Assembly: GCF_002564105.1 (NCBI RefSeq)
Contig: NZ_PDBX01000001.1
Coordinates: forward strand, 4,340,001 to 4,404,000
DNA from: Collimonas sp. PA-H2
Lineage (GTDB): Bacteria; Pseudomonadota; Gammaproteobacteria; Burkholderiales; Burkholderiaceae_D
Direction: 5' to 3'
DNA: 64,000 bases
Under the pieces are notes generated by a model. That model did no database searches. It was not told the origin of the DNA and saw only the letters and a list, made by a program, of their open reading frames with translations. This document shows, in pieces, positions 53,422-63,029 of the stretch. How positions within the stretch are numbered: the first letter of the stretch is position 1; every line of letters begins with the position of its first letter. Both the position numbers and the translations under genes were made by a program.

Positions 53422-54257
53422 TGAGTAACGACCAGACACTGGTGGTGCAAGACCTGCACGCCAGCCATCAAAAAACGCCGGTGCTGCACGGCATCAACCT
53501 GCGCATCGTCCCCGGAAAAGTGACGGTGATCGTAGGCCCCAACGGCTGCGGCAAGTCGACTCTGTTGCGCTGCATGGCGCGCCTGCACAAGCCGAGCCAG
53601 GGCGCCATCCGGCTCGGCGCCGACGATCTGTGGCAGCTGCGTCCGCAACAGGCTGCGCGCCGCCTGGCCTTGCTGCCGCAGGCGCCGCAAGCGCCGGAAG
53701 GCATCAGTGTCAGCGGCCTGGTGCGTTACGGCCGCCATCCGTACCAGGGCTTGCTGCAGCAATGGTCTGCCGCGGATGAACGGGCAGTGCGCCAAGCCTT
53801 GCAGGCGACCGATGTGATGGCGCTGGCGCAACGGCCGCTGGAGCAGTTGTCCGGCGGCCAGCGCCAGCGCTGCTGGCTGGCGATGGTGCTGGCGCAGGAG
53901 ACGCCGCTGCTGTTGCTGGACGAACCCACCAGCATGCTGGACCTGGGACACCAGGTCGACGTCCTCAACCGCATCCGCTTGCTGGCGGCGGCCGGACGTG
54001 GCGTGGTGATGGTGCTGCACGACCTGATGGCGGCGGCGCGCTACGCCGACACCCTGGTGGCGATGCGCAACGGCCGCATCTTGGCCAGCGGCGCGGCGCG
54101 CGACATCGTCACGCCGGAGCTGGTGCGGCAGCTGTACGAAGTCGAAGCGGACGTGCTGGCGGCGCCGGGCGATGGCGCGCCTGTGGTGGTGCCGGTGGCA
54201 GTCCGTGGCGCCGCCATTGCGGTTCGCACAGATGCTGACAGCGCGCTCGTTGCGTAA
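53421..54257 (+). CDS. Iron-siderophore ABC transporter ATPase
   Basis: 278 residues. The Walker A motif is GPNGCGKSTLLRCMARLHKP, the signature LSGGQRQRCWLAMVLAQE, Walker B LLLLDEPTSMLDLGHQ and the switch His in VMVLHDLMAAARYAD. The TAATG overlap with the permease gene indicates tight coupling. This FepC-type subunit drives ferric siderophore import by ATP hydrolysis. The C-terminal 25 residues (VVVPVAVRGAAIAVRTD) exceed the usual end of the family. Confidence 0.94.
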   Translation: MSNDQTLVVQDLHASHQKTPVLHGINLRIVPGKVTVIVGPNGCGKSTLLRCMARLHKPSQGAIRLGADDLWQLRPQQAARRLALLPQAPQAPEGISVSGLVRYGRHPYQGLLQQWSAADERAVRQALQATDVMALAQRPLEQLSGGQRQRCWLAMVLAQETPLLLLDEPTSMLDLGHQVDVLNRIRLLAAAGRGVVMVLHDLMAAARYADTLVAMRNGRILASGAARDIVTPELVRQLYEVEADVLAAPGDGAPVVVPVAVRGAAIAVRTDADSALVA

Positions 54258-54286
54258 CCCTGATTAATTACGGAAGGAAAGACAAT

Positions 54287-55063
54287 ATGGAATTTCAAGA
54301 CAAGGTAGTGCTGATCACCGGTGCGGCGCAAGGCATAGGCGCGGCTGTCGCGCAGGCCATGGCGCGGCAGGGCGCCAGGTTGGCGCTGTTCGATGTGCAG
54401 CCGCAAGCGCTGGCGCAGCAGGCCGACGCGCTCGCCGGCAGCGGTGCGCAAGTGCTGGGCATCGTCGTCGACGTCTCCGACAGCACGGCGGTGAATGCAG
54501 CGGTAGAGCGGGTCGAGCGCGAACTGGGGCCGATAGACATCCTGGTCAACGCCGCCGGCATCTTGCGCCTGGGCTCCGCGCTCGATTGCAGCGATGCCGA
54601 CTGGGATAAAACCTTCAGCGTCAACGTCGGCGGCGTATTCCGCCTGTGCCGCGCGGTCGCCAGCCGCATGGCGCCGCGCCGGCGCGGCGTGATCGTGACG
54701 GTGGCGTCGAATGCGTCGGCGGTGCCGCGCCAGCAGATGGCGGCCTATGCCGCATCCAAGGCTGCTTCGGCACACTTCACCCGTTGCCTCGGCCTGGAGC
54801 TGGCGGTGCACGGCATCCGCTGCAATGTGGTCTCGCCTGGCTCGACCGATACCGCCATGCAGCGCCAACTGTGGACCAGCGAGGAACACAAGCAGGCGGT
54901 CATCAACGGTTCGCTGGAACAGTTCCGGCTGGGGATTCCGCTGAGCCGGATTGCCGACGCCACCGACATTGCCGACGCCGTGATCTTCCTGGCCTCGGAG
55001 CGCGCCCGCCATATCACCATGCATGAACTGTGCGTGGATGGCGGCGCCACCCTCGGCGCCTGA
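54287..55063 (+). CDS. entA: 2,3-dihydro-2,3-dihydroxybenzoate dehydrogenase
   Basis: 258 residues of the short-chain dehydrogenase family, close to EntA in length. The NAD motif is [20 protein letters not shown] and the catalytic residues lie in [25 protein letters not shown] (Ser, Tyr, Lys), which also matches the EntA-specific string. It oxidises 2,3-dihydro-2,3-dihydroxybenzoate to 2,3-dihydroxybenzoate with NAD+. It sits after the transporter genes and not beside entCEB, an order that differs from E. coli. AAGGAAAG lies upstream of the start. Confidence 0.92.
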   Translation: MEFQDKVVLITGAAQGIGAAVAQAMARQGARLALFDVQPQALAQQADALAGSGAQVLGIVVDVSDSTAVNAAVERVERELGPIDILVNAAGILRLGSALDCSDADWDKTFSVNVGGVFRLCRAVASRMAPRRRGVIVTVASNASAVPRQQMAAYAASKAASAHFTRCLGLELAVHGIRCNVVSPGSTDTAMQRQLWTSEEHKQAVINGSLEQFRLGIPLSRIADATDIADAVIFLASERARHITMHELCVDGGATLGA

Positions 55064-55155
55064 CAGGAGGTGCAGGACGAGCGAGCGCGCTAGTGGCCAA
55101 CGAAAAGTATTACCAACAAAAAAGTGTCAATTAAAACCAAGAGGGAGTTGTAGAA

Positions 55156-57228
55156 ATGAATTTGAAGTTAAAAAGAAGCACCGTGCAATGCGCACTGGCG
55201 CTGCCGGCCTTGTGCGGCGGCGTGTTGCTGAGCGCCGGCCAGGCCCATGCCGAGGCCACTTTGAAAGAGGTAGTGGTGACCGCCAGCGGTTACGAGCAGC
55301 AGATCAAGGAGGCGCCGGCGTCGATCAGCGTGATCACCCGCGAGCAGCTGGAAAAACAACCCTTCGCCAACCTACAGGATGCGGTCAGTCACCTGGAAGG
55401 GGTCAGCATCGTCGGCGGCGACAATAATTCCAAGGATATTTCGATACGCGGCATGCCCGGCGAATACACCCTGATCCTGGTCGACGGCAAGCGCCAGGGC
55501 ACGCGCGAGACCAGCTCGCGCGGCACCGGCGGCATCCAGTCCAGCCTGATTCCGCCGCTGGCGGCGATCGAACGCATCGAAGTAGTGCGCGGCCCGATGT
55601 CGTCGCTGTATGGTTCGGATGCGATCGGCGGCGTGATCAACATCATCACGCGCAAAGTGCCGAAGGCCTGGGGCGGGGCGCTCAACGCCAGCACCATCCT
55701 GCAAGGACGTTCCAACCTGGGCAATGAATACCAGGGCGACTTTTATCTGGCGGGACCGATCAAGGACGACGTGGTCGGCCTGCAGCTGTACGGCAACCTG
55801 AATACCCGTGAGGAAGACAGGGTAGTGGACGGCACCGCCCAAACCGATACCCGCGCCATCACCGCCAAGCTAGGCATCAAGCCGGCCAGCAACCAGGACG
55901 TCACGCTGGAAGCCGGCCATGAAGAACTGAAGCGCACTTATACGCCGGGCAAATCGCTGACCGCGGACGACAGCCAGACCATCTCGGAAGATACCCGTAC
56001 TCACTGGGCGGCCAGCCATAACGGCCGCTGGGCCTTCGGCAATACCGACGTCAGCCTGTACCAAGAAATCGGCAAGTTCAGCGGCAAGACCGAAGGCCCC
56101 GCCGGCCCGGAAGCCGCGCTGGCCAGCCCGAAGATCACGAACACCATCCTCGACGCTCAAGCGACGCTGCCTTTCACCACCAATATCTTGAAAGTGGGCG
56201 GCCAGTACACCCACAACCAGCTGGACGGCACCGCGGCCGAAAGCCCGAGCCGGATCGGCAAGACTGTGCTGAACTATGTCAATCCGGGTTCGATCACGCG
56301 CAAGTCGTGGGCGCTGTTCGCCGAAGATGAATATTTTGTCACCAGCAAGCTGTCGCTGACCGGCGGCCTGCGCCTCGACCACGACGACAAGTATGGCCAG
56401 CACTTCAATCCGCGCGCCTATGCGGTGTACCAGCTGTCGCCGACGCTGACCTTGCGCGGCGGCGTCGCCAAGGCTTTCCGCGCGCCCAACCTGCGCCAGA
56501 GTTCGGCCGGCTACGTGATGTCCAGCGGCGGTCCGACTTCGATGCCGGGTGTCCTGTACGGCAATCCGGACTTGAAGGCCGAAACCAGCGTCAACCAGGA
56601 AATCGGCTTGCGCTACGACGGTCCGGATGGCCTGACGGGCAGCGTGACGGTGTTCAACAACGACTTCAAGGACAAGATCGTGAGCGACTATGCCGGCCGC
56701 AACGACCCGCTGACCGGGTTGCCTTTGTATACCTACAACAATATCGCCAAGGTGAATATCCGCGGCGTCGAGTTCGGTGCGACGGTGCCTTTGTCGAATG
56801 CGTGGAAGCTGTCGGGCAACTACACCTACACCGATTCCAAGCGTGAAAGCGAGGGCGAAACGGCATTCAACGGCGGTTCCCTGAAAGGCCAGCCGCTGGA
56901 CAAGACGCCCAAGCATGCCGCCAACCTCAAGCTCGACTGGCAGCCGAGCGATGCAGTATCCAGCTTTGCGCGCGTCAATTACGTCAGCGAGCAGTTCTGG
57001 GCAGCTTACCGCAACGGCGGCGCCGGTGCGCGCACGCGTCCGGCTACTACCACGTTTGACCTCGGCGCATCCTACATCGTCAACAAGATGCTGACGTTGA
57101 ACGCGTCGCTGCTGAACGTCGCCGACAAGGTGGTCGACGTCGACCGCCGGCCGCGCGCCACCATCAACGGCAACTGGCTGGTGGATGAAGGCCGCCGTCT
57201 GTGGCTGGGCATGAACGCGCGTTTCTGA
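55156..57228 (+). CDS. TonB-dependent outer-membrane siderophore receptor
   Basis: 690 residues. The signal peptide ends SAGQAHA. It is followed by a TonB-box-like LKEVVVTAS and the plug domain (APASISVITREQLEKQPFAN, KDISIRGMPGEYTLILVDGK, VVRGPMSSLYGSDAIGGVIN). The 22-strand barrel ends in the conserved Phe (LWLGMNARF). The ferric catecholate class (FepA/CirA/IroN-like) is the best fit. It should import the ferric form of the siderophore made by this locus. AGAGGGAG lies before the start and a terminator follows. Confidence 0.93.
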   Translation: MNLKLKRSTVQCALALPALCGGVLLSAGQAHAEATLKEVVVTASGYEQQIKEAPASISVITREQLEKQPFANLQDAVSHLEGVSIVGGDNNSKDISIRGMPGEYTLILVDGKRQGTRETSSRGTGGIQSSLIPPLAAIERIEVVRGPMSSLYGSDAIGGVINIITRKVPKAWGGALNASTILQGRSNLGNEYQGDFYLAGPIKDDVVGLQLYGNLNTREEDRVVDGTAQTDTRAITAKLGIKPASNQDVTLEAGHEELKRTYTPGKSLTADDSQTISEDTRTHWAASHNGRWAFGNTDVSLYQEIGKFSGKTEGPAGPEAALASPKITNTILDAQATLPFTTNILKVGGQYTHNQLDGTAAESPSRIGKTVLNYVNPGSITRKSWALFAEDEYFVTSKLSLTGGLRLDHDDKYGQHFNPRAYAVYQLSPTLTLRGGVAKAFRAPNLRQSSAGYVMSSGGPTSMPGVLYGNPDLKAETSVNQEIGLRYDGPDGLTGSVTVFNNDFKDKIVSDYAGRNDPLTGLPLYTYNNIAKVNIRGVEFGATVPLSNAWKLSGNYTYTDSKRESEGETAFNGGSLKGQPLDKTPKHAANLKLDWQPSDAVSSFARVNYVSEQFWAAYRNGGAGARTRPATTTFDLGASYIVNKMLTLNASLLNVADKVVDVDRRPRATINGNWLVDEGRRLWLGMNARF

Positions 57229-57286
57229 TGATTGCCGGCCGGGGATTGCGGCGGTTTTAGCTGCCGGCTGTCCTTGATCCGTATGC

Positions 57287-57325
57287 ACATCCCCGTGGTC
57301 AGGACGACATGGGGATGTTTTTTTT
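57287..57325 (+). terminator. Rho-independent terminator ending the siderophore operon
   Basis: ACATCCCC (57287-57294) pairs with GGGGATGT (57311-57318) and runs into a T8 tract. It lies about 60 bases after the receptor stop. Confidence 0.82.
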
Positions 57326-57421
57326 GGCGCCTCCTGAGCAGCGGCTCTAATATTCCCTTTGTCGCATCGTAACTTTCGGTTTTAAATAAGACCCCATCAA
57401 AACAGGTTTCTTGTCTTATCT

Positions 57422-58258
57422 ATGACCGATCCGATTCACCCGATTTTGCATTTTGTTCACGGCAACAGTTTCCCCGCAGGCACATATCGCCAGTTCCTGG
57501 ATTTTCTGCGGCGCGACTATGACGTACGTTCGCTCGATATCCACGCCCATAATCCGAAGTACCCGGTCACCGACGGCTGGCCGGCGCTGGTGCAGGAACT
57601 GATCGACGAGCTGGCGGCGCGCTACAGCCGGCCGGTGATCCTGGTCGGCCATTCGATGGGCGGCGGGCTTGCCTTGCTGGCGGCGCAGCGGCGGCCGGAC
57701 CTGGTCAGCTGCGTGGTGATGCTGGACACGCCGGTAGTGGTCGGCTGGCGCGCCACCTTGCTGCGCGGCGCCAAGGCGCTGGGCCTGGACAACCATGTGC
57801 CGCCGGCCAAGTTTTCCGCCAAGCGGCGCAACCTGTGGCCGAGCGCCGAGGCGGCCTACCAGCATTTCGCCGGCAAGCAGGTATTTGCCAGCTGGGCGCC
57901 GGAAGTCTTGCGCGACTACATTACCTACGGGCTGGAAGAAGAGCAGGGCAACGTGGTGCTGCGTTTCCGGCGCGATATCGAAACCGCGGTTTACCGCACC
58001 TTGCCGCATAATATGAGCAGCGTGCTGAAGCGCGGTTTTCCGGTGCCGATCGGCTTTGTCGGCGGCGTCGATTCGGTCGAGTGCCGCCAGGCCGGGCTGG
58101 ATGCGACCAAGCGCTTGGTCGGAAAATATTTCAAGCAGATTCCGGGCGGCCACCTGTTTCCGATGGAGTCGCCGGAACTTGCCGCCGCTACCACGCGTCA
58201 GATGATCGAGTCCCTGCTGAACGCTGGCGAGGCACGAATCCGGCGCCCGCGCAACTAA
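57422..58258 (+). CDS. Alpha/beta hydrolase
   Basis: 278 residues. HFVHGNSFPAGTYRQFLDFL opens the fold (oxyanion HGN) and VGHSMGGGLALLAAQRRPDL carries the nucleophile Ser in GHSMGG. The late His is in GGHLFPMESP. It is a cytosolic esterase/lipase-like enzyme without a signal peptide. It sits after a terminator and is not part of the siderophore operon. It does not resemble the Fes trilactone esterase, which has a distinct N-terminal domain. The stop codon lies within a 23-bp palindrome. Confidence 0.88.
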   Translation: MTDPIHPILHFVHGNSFPAGTYRQFLDFLRRDYDVRSLDIHAHNPKYPVTDGWPALVQELIDELAARYSRPVILVGHSMGGGLALLAAQRRPDLVSCVVMLDTPVVVGWRATLLRGAKALGLDNHVPPAKFSAKRRNLWPSAEAAYQHFAGKQVFASWAPEVLRDYITYGLEEEQGNVVLRFRRDIETAVYRTLPHNMSSVLKRGFPVPIGFVGGVDSVECRQAGLDATKRLVGKYFKQIPGGHLFPMESPELAAATTRQMIESLLNAGEARIRRPRN

Positions 58259-58278
58259 TGGACTGTAACAGTCCATTA
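58256..58278. repeat. 23-bp perfect palindrome over the hydrolase stop
   Basis: TAATGGACTGT and ACAGTCCATTA (11-bp arms, 58256-58266 and 58268-58278) surround a single A. The near-zero loop makes an RNA hairpin awkward, so a dimer-binding DNA site is as likely as a terminator. Confidence 0.6.
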
Positions 58279-58363
58279 CAACGAACGCATAATTGATGGC
58301 CGTTTCATGGTCTGCAGGCCCGGCATGTTGTAGGATACAGGGCTATTTCCATCGAATATTGCT

Positions 58364-60811
58364 ATGTCATCAACAAACAGAACCAAGCAAGATACACACA
58401 ACCCGCGCACCGGCAACTCCAGGAAAAACGGCAAGGGCAGCGTAGCCCACGCATTGCTGCTGACGGTGGGCGGCCTGTTCCTGGCGGGCGCTGTCATCGG
58501 CGGGTTGTTGCTGACGTATGCGCTGGTAGTCATGACGCCGCAGCTGCCGGACCTGGGCGCCATCACCGACTACCAGCCTAAAGTACCGCTGCGCATCTAC
58601 ACAGCCGACCATGTCCTGATCGGCGAATTCGGCGAAGAACGGCGCAGCCTGGTGAAGCTGGACGATATTCCGGCCGACATGAAGAATGCCGTGCTGGCGA
58701 TCGAAGATGCGCGTTTCTACCAGCATGGCGGCATCGACGTCATCGGCATCCTGCGTGCCGGCGTGACCGATATCATGCATGGCGGCGCCTCGCAGGGCGC
58801 CAGCACCATCACCATGCAGGTCGCGCGCAACGTCTTCCTGTCCAGCGAAAAAACCTATTCGCGCAAGATCTATGAAATCCTGCTGGCCTACAAGATCGAG
58901 TCGGCGCTGAGCAAGGACCAGATCCTGGAGGTCTATATGAACCAGATCTACCTGGGCCAGCGTTCCTTCGGTTTCGCCGCGGCCGCGCGCACCTATTTCG
59001 GCAAGGACCTGAAAGACATCACCCTGGCGCAGGCAGCGATGCTGGCCGGCTTGCCGAAAGCGCCTTCGGCCTACAATCCGGTGGTCAATCCGAAGCGCGC
59101 GCATGTGCGCCAGCAATACATCCTGAAGCGCATGCTGGATCTCAAGTTCATCACCCAGGAACAGTTCGACCAGGCGGCGGCGGAAGACATCCAGGTCAAG
59201 ACCAAGGGCAACAACTACAATGTGCACGCCGAGTACGCGATTGAAATGGTGCGCCAGATGCTGTTTGCGCAGTACAAGGAAGATACTTATACGCGCGGCC
59301 TGACGGTGATCACCACGCTGAATTCGGCGGACCAGGCCGCGGCCTACGATGCCGTGCGCAAGGGCGTGATGGACTACGACCGCCGCCATGGCTACCGCGG
59401 CCCGGAAGCGAGCATCGACCTGCCGGCGGCCGGCGACGAGCGCGACCAGGCGATCGAAGACGCCTTGCAGGACAAGCCCGACAATGACGATATCCTGCCG
59501 GCCGTGGTGCTGAGCGCCGATCCCAAGCAGGTGCAGGTGATGCTGCGCAACGACAGCACCGTCACCATCAGCGGCGAAGGCTTGCGGCTTGCCGCTTCCG
59601 CCTTGAGCGCCAAGGCCGGCAAGAACCTGAAGATCCAGAAGGGTTCGGTGATCCGCGTCATCAATACCGCCAAGGGCTGGCAGATCACCCAGCTGCCGCA
59701 GGTGGAGGCGACCATGGTGTCGCTGACGCCGCAGAACGGCGCGATCCGTTCGCTGGTGGGCGGCTTCGACTTCAACCAGAACAAGTTCAACCACGTGACG
59801 CAAGCCTGGCGCCAGCCGGGTTCCACCTTCAAGCCGTTCATCTATTCGGCGGCGCTGGAAAAGGGTTTCGGCCCGGCATCGATCATCAACGATGCGCCTG
59901 TGTCTTTTCCCGGCGCACCTGGCCAGGGTGCCTGGGAACCGAAGGACGACGACCAGCCTGACGGCCCGATGCCGCTGCGCACCGGCCTGCAGCGCTCGAA
60001 GAACCTGATATCGATTCGCCTTCTGGATGCGATCGGCGTCAAGTATGCGCAGGATTTCGTCACCAGCCATTTCGGTTTCGATGTCGACAAGACGCCGCCC
60101 TACCTGCCGCTGGCGCTGGGCGCCGGCCAGGTGACGCCGCTGCAGCTGGTGGGCGCCTATGCGGTGCTGGCCAACGGCGGCTATCGCGTCAATCCTTACC
60201 TGATCGCGCAAGTGACCGACTCGCGCGGCAATGTGCTGTCCAAGGTCGAGCCGCAGGTCGCCGGCGAGAACGCCACGCGGGTGCTGGATGCGCGCAACAG
60301 CTACATCATGACCAGCTTGCTGCAATCGGTGGCGCAGCGCGGCACCGGCGCCGGCACCAACGTGCTGCACCGTACCGACCTGGCCGGCAAGACCGGCACC
60401 ACCAACGATGCTTTCGACGGCTGGTTTGCCGGCTACCAGAGCACCCTGGTGGCGGTGGCATGGATGGGCTACGACCAGCCGAAGAGCCTGGGCAGCCGCG
60501 AGTTCGGCGCCCAGCTGGCCTTGCCGATCTGGACCGAGTACATGGGCCGCGCCCTGCGTGGCGTGCCGCAAACCCAGATGCCTATGCCGGCCGGGATCAC
60601 TACCATCAACAACGAGTTCTACTTCGATAATTTCACGCCGGGCAATGGCTTTATCGCCTCGCTTGGATTAGGCGCTGGAGCGGCGCCGCTTGAAATCGGC
60701 CCGGATGGCGTGCCGATTCCGCCGGCTGCGCCGCCAGCACCCGGAGCGCCGCCGGCAACGCCGCAAGAGGAAGAGAAGCAAAATATCCTGAAGCTGTTCA
60801 GCGGCCACTGA
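58364..60811 (+). CDS. mrcA: Penicillin-binding protein 1A
   Basis: 815 residues. One TM segment (LLLTVGGLFLAGAVIGGLLL) is followed by a GT51 glycosyltransferase with E114 in IEDARFYQHGGIDVIG and GASTITMQVARNVFL. An OB-like insert follows, then the transpeptidase with S487 in PGSTFKPF, the SKN triad in RSKNLISIR and K676 in KTGTT. It polymerises lipid II and cross-links murein at the inner membrane. A Pro/Ala-rich C-terminal tail (PPAAPPAPGAPPATP) extends it. In many proteobacteria this gene neighbours pilM, but here it is followed by a peptidase. Confidence 0.95.
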   Translation: MSSTNRTKQDTHNPRTGNSRKNGKGSVAHALLLTVGGLFLAGAVIGGLLLTYALVVMTPQLPDLGAITDYQPKVPLRIYTADHVLIGEFGEERRSLVKLDDIPADMKNAVLAIEDARFYQHGGIDVIGILRAGVTDIMHGGASQGASTITMQVARNVFLSSEKTYSRKIYEILLAYKIESALSKDQILEVYMNQIYLGQRSFGFAAAARTYFGKDLKDITLAQAAMLAGLPKAPSAYNPVVNPKRAHVRQQYILKRMLDLKFITQEQFDQAAAEDIQVKTKGNNYNVHAEYAIEMVRQMLFAQYKEDTYTRGLTVITTLNSADQAAAYDAVRKGVMDYDRRHGYRGPEASIDLPAAGDERDQAIEDALQDKPDNDDILPAVVLSADPKQVQVMLRNDSTVTISGEGLRLAASALSAKAGKNLKIQKGSVIRVINTAKGWQITQLPQVEATMVSLTPQNGAIRSLVGGFDFNQNKFNHVTQAWRQPGSTFKPFIYSAALEKGFGPASIINDAPVSFPGAPGQGAWEPKDDDQPDGPMPLRTGLQRSKNLISIRLLDAIGVKYAQDFVTSHFGFDVDKTPPYLPLALGAGQVTPLQLVGAYAVLANGGYRVNPYLIAQVTDSRGNVLSKVEPQVAGENATRVLDARNSYIMTSLLQSVAQRGTGAGTNVLHRTDLAGKTGTTNDAFDGWFAGYQSTLVAVAWMGYDQPKSLGSREFGAQLALPIWTEYMGRALRGVPQTQMPMPAGITTINNEFYFDNFTPGNGFIASLGLGAGAAPLEIGPDGVPIPPAAPPAPGAPPATPQEEEKQNILKLFSGH

Positions 60812-60838
60812 CGCTGCCTGCCGACGGGCTGCAAACAA

Positions 60839-60876
60839 GCCGGCGATATCCATACGGGGTATCGCCGGTTTTTTTT
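60839..60876 (+). terminator. Rho-independent terminator after mrcA
   Basis: CCGGCGATA (60840-60848) pairs with TATCGCCGG (60860-60868) and runs into T8. It ends 138 bases before the S9 peptidase. Confidence 0.88.
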
Positions 60877-61013
60877 GAATGTAAAATCGGCCGCATGTGA
60901 TTTTTTTATCCTGTCTCGACAGGCATATGGTTTTTTCGAGGAAAGGCAAATACACTGCAGGCAGCGCTGTTTCCATTGACTATTCATCTATCGCCTGCCG
61001 CAAGGAATTCGCA

Positions 61014-63029
61014 ATGCCTTTTAGACGCTTGCAAGGAATCCGCCGCTTCCCCGCCTTACTCGTGCTGGTCTGGTCCGTCGTCTGCGGCTCGGCAGGTGCC
61101 CAGACTGCCGCCAGCCTGCCCAGCATTGAAAGCTTCTTTGCCTATCCGACCCTGGTCAATGCCCAGTTGTCTCCGAATGGCCGCTACGTGGCGATGCTGG
61201 TGCCAGCCAAGGATGGCTATGTGCGGCTGGGGGTGATGGATGTCGCCGAGCGCGCGCCGAAGGTGATCGCCAGTTTCGATGGCGCCGATATCCGTCAGTT
61301 TCACTGGGTGAACAGCGAGCGGCTGGTGTTCGATGCCGGCGACAAGAACATCGGTGTCGGCGAGCAGACCCAGGCCAGCGGCTTGTATGCGATCAATCGG
61401 GACGGCACGGATTTCCGCCAATTGGTGTTGCGCGGAGTCCAGCAGCAAAGCAGCGCCGTGCGTGGCGCCTTGCCGTGGAATACCTTTTTCTACTCGACCA
61501 TCCGTGATTCCGACGATATTTACGTCGGCCAGATCGACGCTGGCGGCAGCGGCAGGGTCAAGCCTATGCATTTGCTCCGCCTGAATACCAGGACAGGCCG
61601 CGCCGCCGTGATCGACCGGCCCGGCCTGACTACCCGCTGGCTGACGGATTGGCAAGGGGAGCCGCGCGTCGCCACCACACTGGAAGGCGACATGGAGGCC
61701 GTCTTTTATCTGGATCCCGGGCTGAAAAGCTGGCGCAAGCTGGCTGAGTTCAATGCTTTTGTCGGCCGTGGCTTCACTCCCTATTTCCTGGGGCCGGACG
61801 GCAGTCTTTATGTGAGTTCGCGCCAGGGCACGGATAAAATTTCGCTATACCGCTACGACCTTGAGAAAAACAGCATAGCCCCGGAGCCGCTGGTATCGCT
61901 CAAGGGTTACGATTTCTCTGGCGCTATCGTCAGCAACGACAGGAAATTCCTGGGAGTGCGCTTTGAAACCGACGCCGAAGACACCAGATGGTTTGATCCG
62001 GAGATGCAAGCGATGCAGAAAGCGGTCAATGATCTGCTGCCGTCCACGGTTAACCGGATCGGCGTTGCCGGCCATGCGGAAACCCCCTATGTGCTGGTGA
62101 GATCGTATTCCGATGTCCAGCCTGTGGTCTATTTTTTGTATGACAGCAAGCAGAAAAAGCTGGCTGTGCTTGGCAGTTCGATGCCGCAGATCAATCCGCT
62201 GCAGATGTCGGGCAAGGACATGGTGCGGTATAAAGCGCGCGACGGCCTGGAAATCCCGGCTTACCTGACCATGCCGAACGGCGCCGGCAAGAAAAATCTG
62301 CCGATGGTGGTGCTGGTGCATGGCGGCCCTTATGTGCGCGACGGCTCGTGGGGCTGGAATGCCGAAGTGCAGTTCCTGGCGTCGCGCGGCTACGTCGTGC
62401 TTGAGCCTGAATTCCGCGGCAGCACTGGCTTTGGCTGGAAGCATTTCAAGGCAGGCTGGAAGCAATGGGGGCTGGCCATGCAGGACGATGTTGCCGATGG
62501 CGCCAAATGGGCGATTGCACAAGGAATCGCCGATCCGAAACGGATTTGCATCGCCGGCGCCAGCTATGGCGGCTATGCCACGCTGATGGGGCTGGTCAAC
62601 GACCCGGACCTGTATCGCTGCGGCTTCGAGTGGGCCGGCGTGACCGACATCAACCTCATGTACAACCTCAGCTGGAGCGATATCTCCGACGAGTACCTGA
62701 AGTACGGCATGCCGCAGCTGGTGGGCGACCAGCAAAAGGATGCCGCGCAATTGAAGGCCACCTCACCGCTGGAAAATGCAGCGCGCATCAGGCAGCCCTT
62801 GCTGCTGGCCTATGGCGGCTCCGACAAGCGGGTGCCATTGGCGCACGGCAGCAAATTCCGCGATGCGGTCAAGGCCACCAACCCGGACGTCGAATGGATT
62901 GAATATCCGGAAGAAGGGCATGGCTGGCGGCTGCAGAAAAACAATATCGATTTCTGGAGCCGCGTCGAGAAATTCCTTGGCCGGCAAATCGGCAAGCCCA
63001 CTTCTGCCGATCAGGTCGACAGGCCCTAG
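61014..63029 (+). CDS. Exported S9 family peptidase (prolyl oligopeptidase/dipeptidyl aminopeptidase type)
   Basis: 671 residues from the ATG at 61014, which has AAGGA eight bases upstream; earlier in-frame starts lack it. A signal peptide (about 1-30, VVCGSAGAQT) precedes a beta-propeller part. The C-terminal catalytic domain shows LVHGGPYVRDGSWGWNAEVQ, nucleophile S517 in GASYGGYATLMGL, the acid in YGGSDKRVPLAHG and H636 in YPEEGHGWRLQ. It probably degrades oligopeptides in the periplasm. Its stop overlaps the AidB gene stop by four bases in convergent orientation. Confidence 0.92.
   Translation: MPFRRLQGIRRFPALLVLVWSVVCGSAGAQTAASLPSIESFFAYPTLVNAQLSPNGRYVAMLVPAKDGYVRLGVMDVAERAPKVIASFDGADIRQFHWVNSERLVFDAGDKNIGVGEQTQASGLYAINRDGTDFRQLVLRGVQQQSSAVRGALPWNTFFYSTIRDSDDIYVGQIDAGGSGRVKPMHLLRLNTRTGRAAVIDRPGLTTRWLTDWQGEPRVATTLEGDMEAVFYLDPGLKSWRKLAEFNAFVGRGFTPYFLGPDGSLYVSSRQGTDKISLYRYDLEKNSIAPEPLVSLKGYDFSGAIVSNDRKFLGVRFETDAEDTRWFDPEMQAMQKAVNDLLPSTVNRIGVAGHAETPYVLVRSYSDVQPVVYFLYDSKQKKLAVLGSSMPQINPLQMSGKDMVRYKARDGLEIPAYLTMPNGAGKKNLPMVVLVHGGPYVRDGSWGWNAEVQFLASRGYVVLEPEFRGSTGFGWKHFKAGWKQWGLAMQDDVADGAKWAIAQGIADPKRICIAGASYGGYATLMGLVNDPDLYRCGFEWAGVTDINLMYNLSWSDISDEYLKYGMPQLVGDQQKDAAQLKATSPLENAARIRQPLLLAYGGSDKRVPLAHGSKFRDAVKATNPDVEWIEYPEEGHGWRLQKNNIDFWSRVEKFLGRQIGKPTSADQVDRP

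Noticed and set aside
41648..57228. Calling the locus enterobactin biosynthesis
   Set aside because: The A-domain pocket does not match serine activation and no Fes-type esterase is present, so I keep only the DHB steps under ent names.
57422..58258. Fes-like siderophore esterase
   Set aside because: The protein has only a plain alpha/beta hydrolase core without the Fes N-terminal domain, and a terminator separates it from the operon.
58370..60571. Antisense open frame of 733 codons opposite mrcA
   Set aside because: Shadow frame; the plus strand encodes a complete PBP1A with all catalytic motifs.
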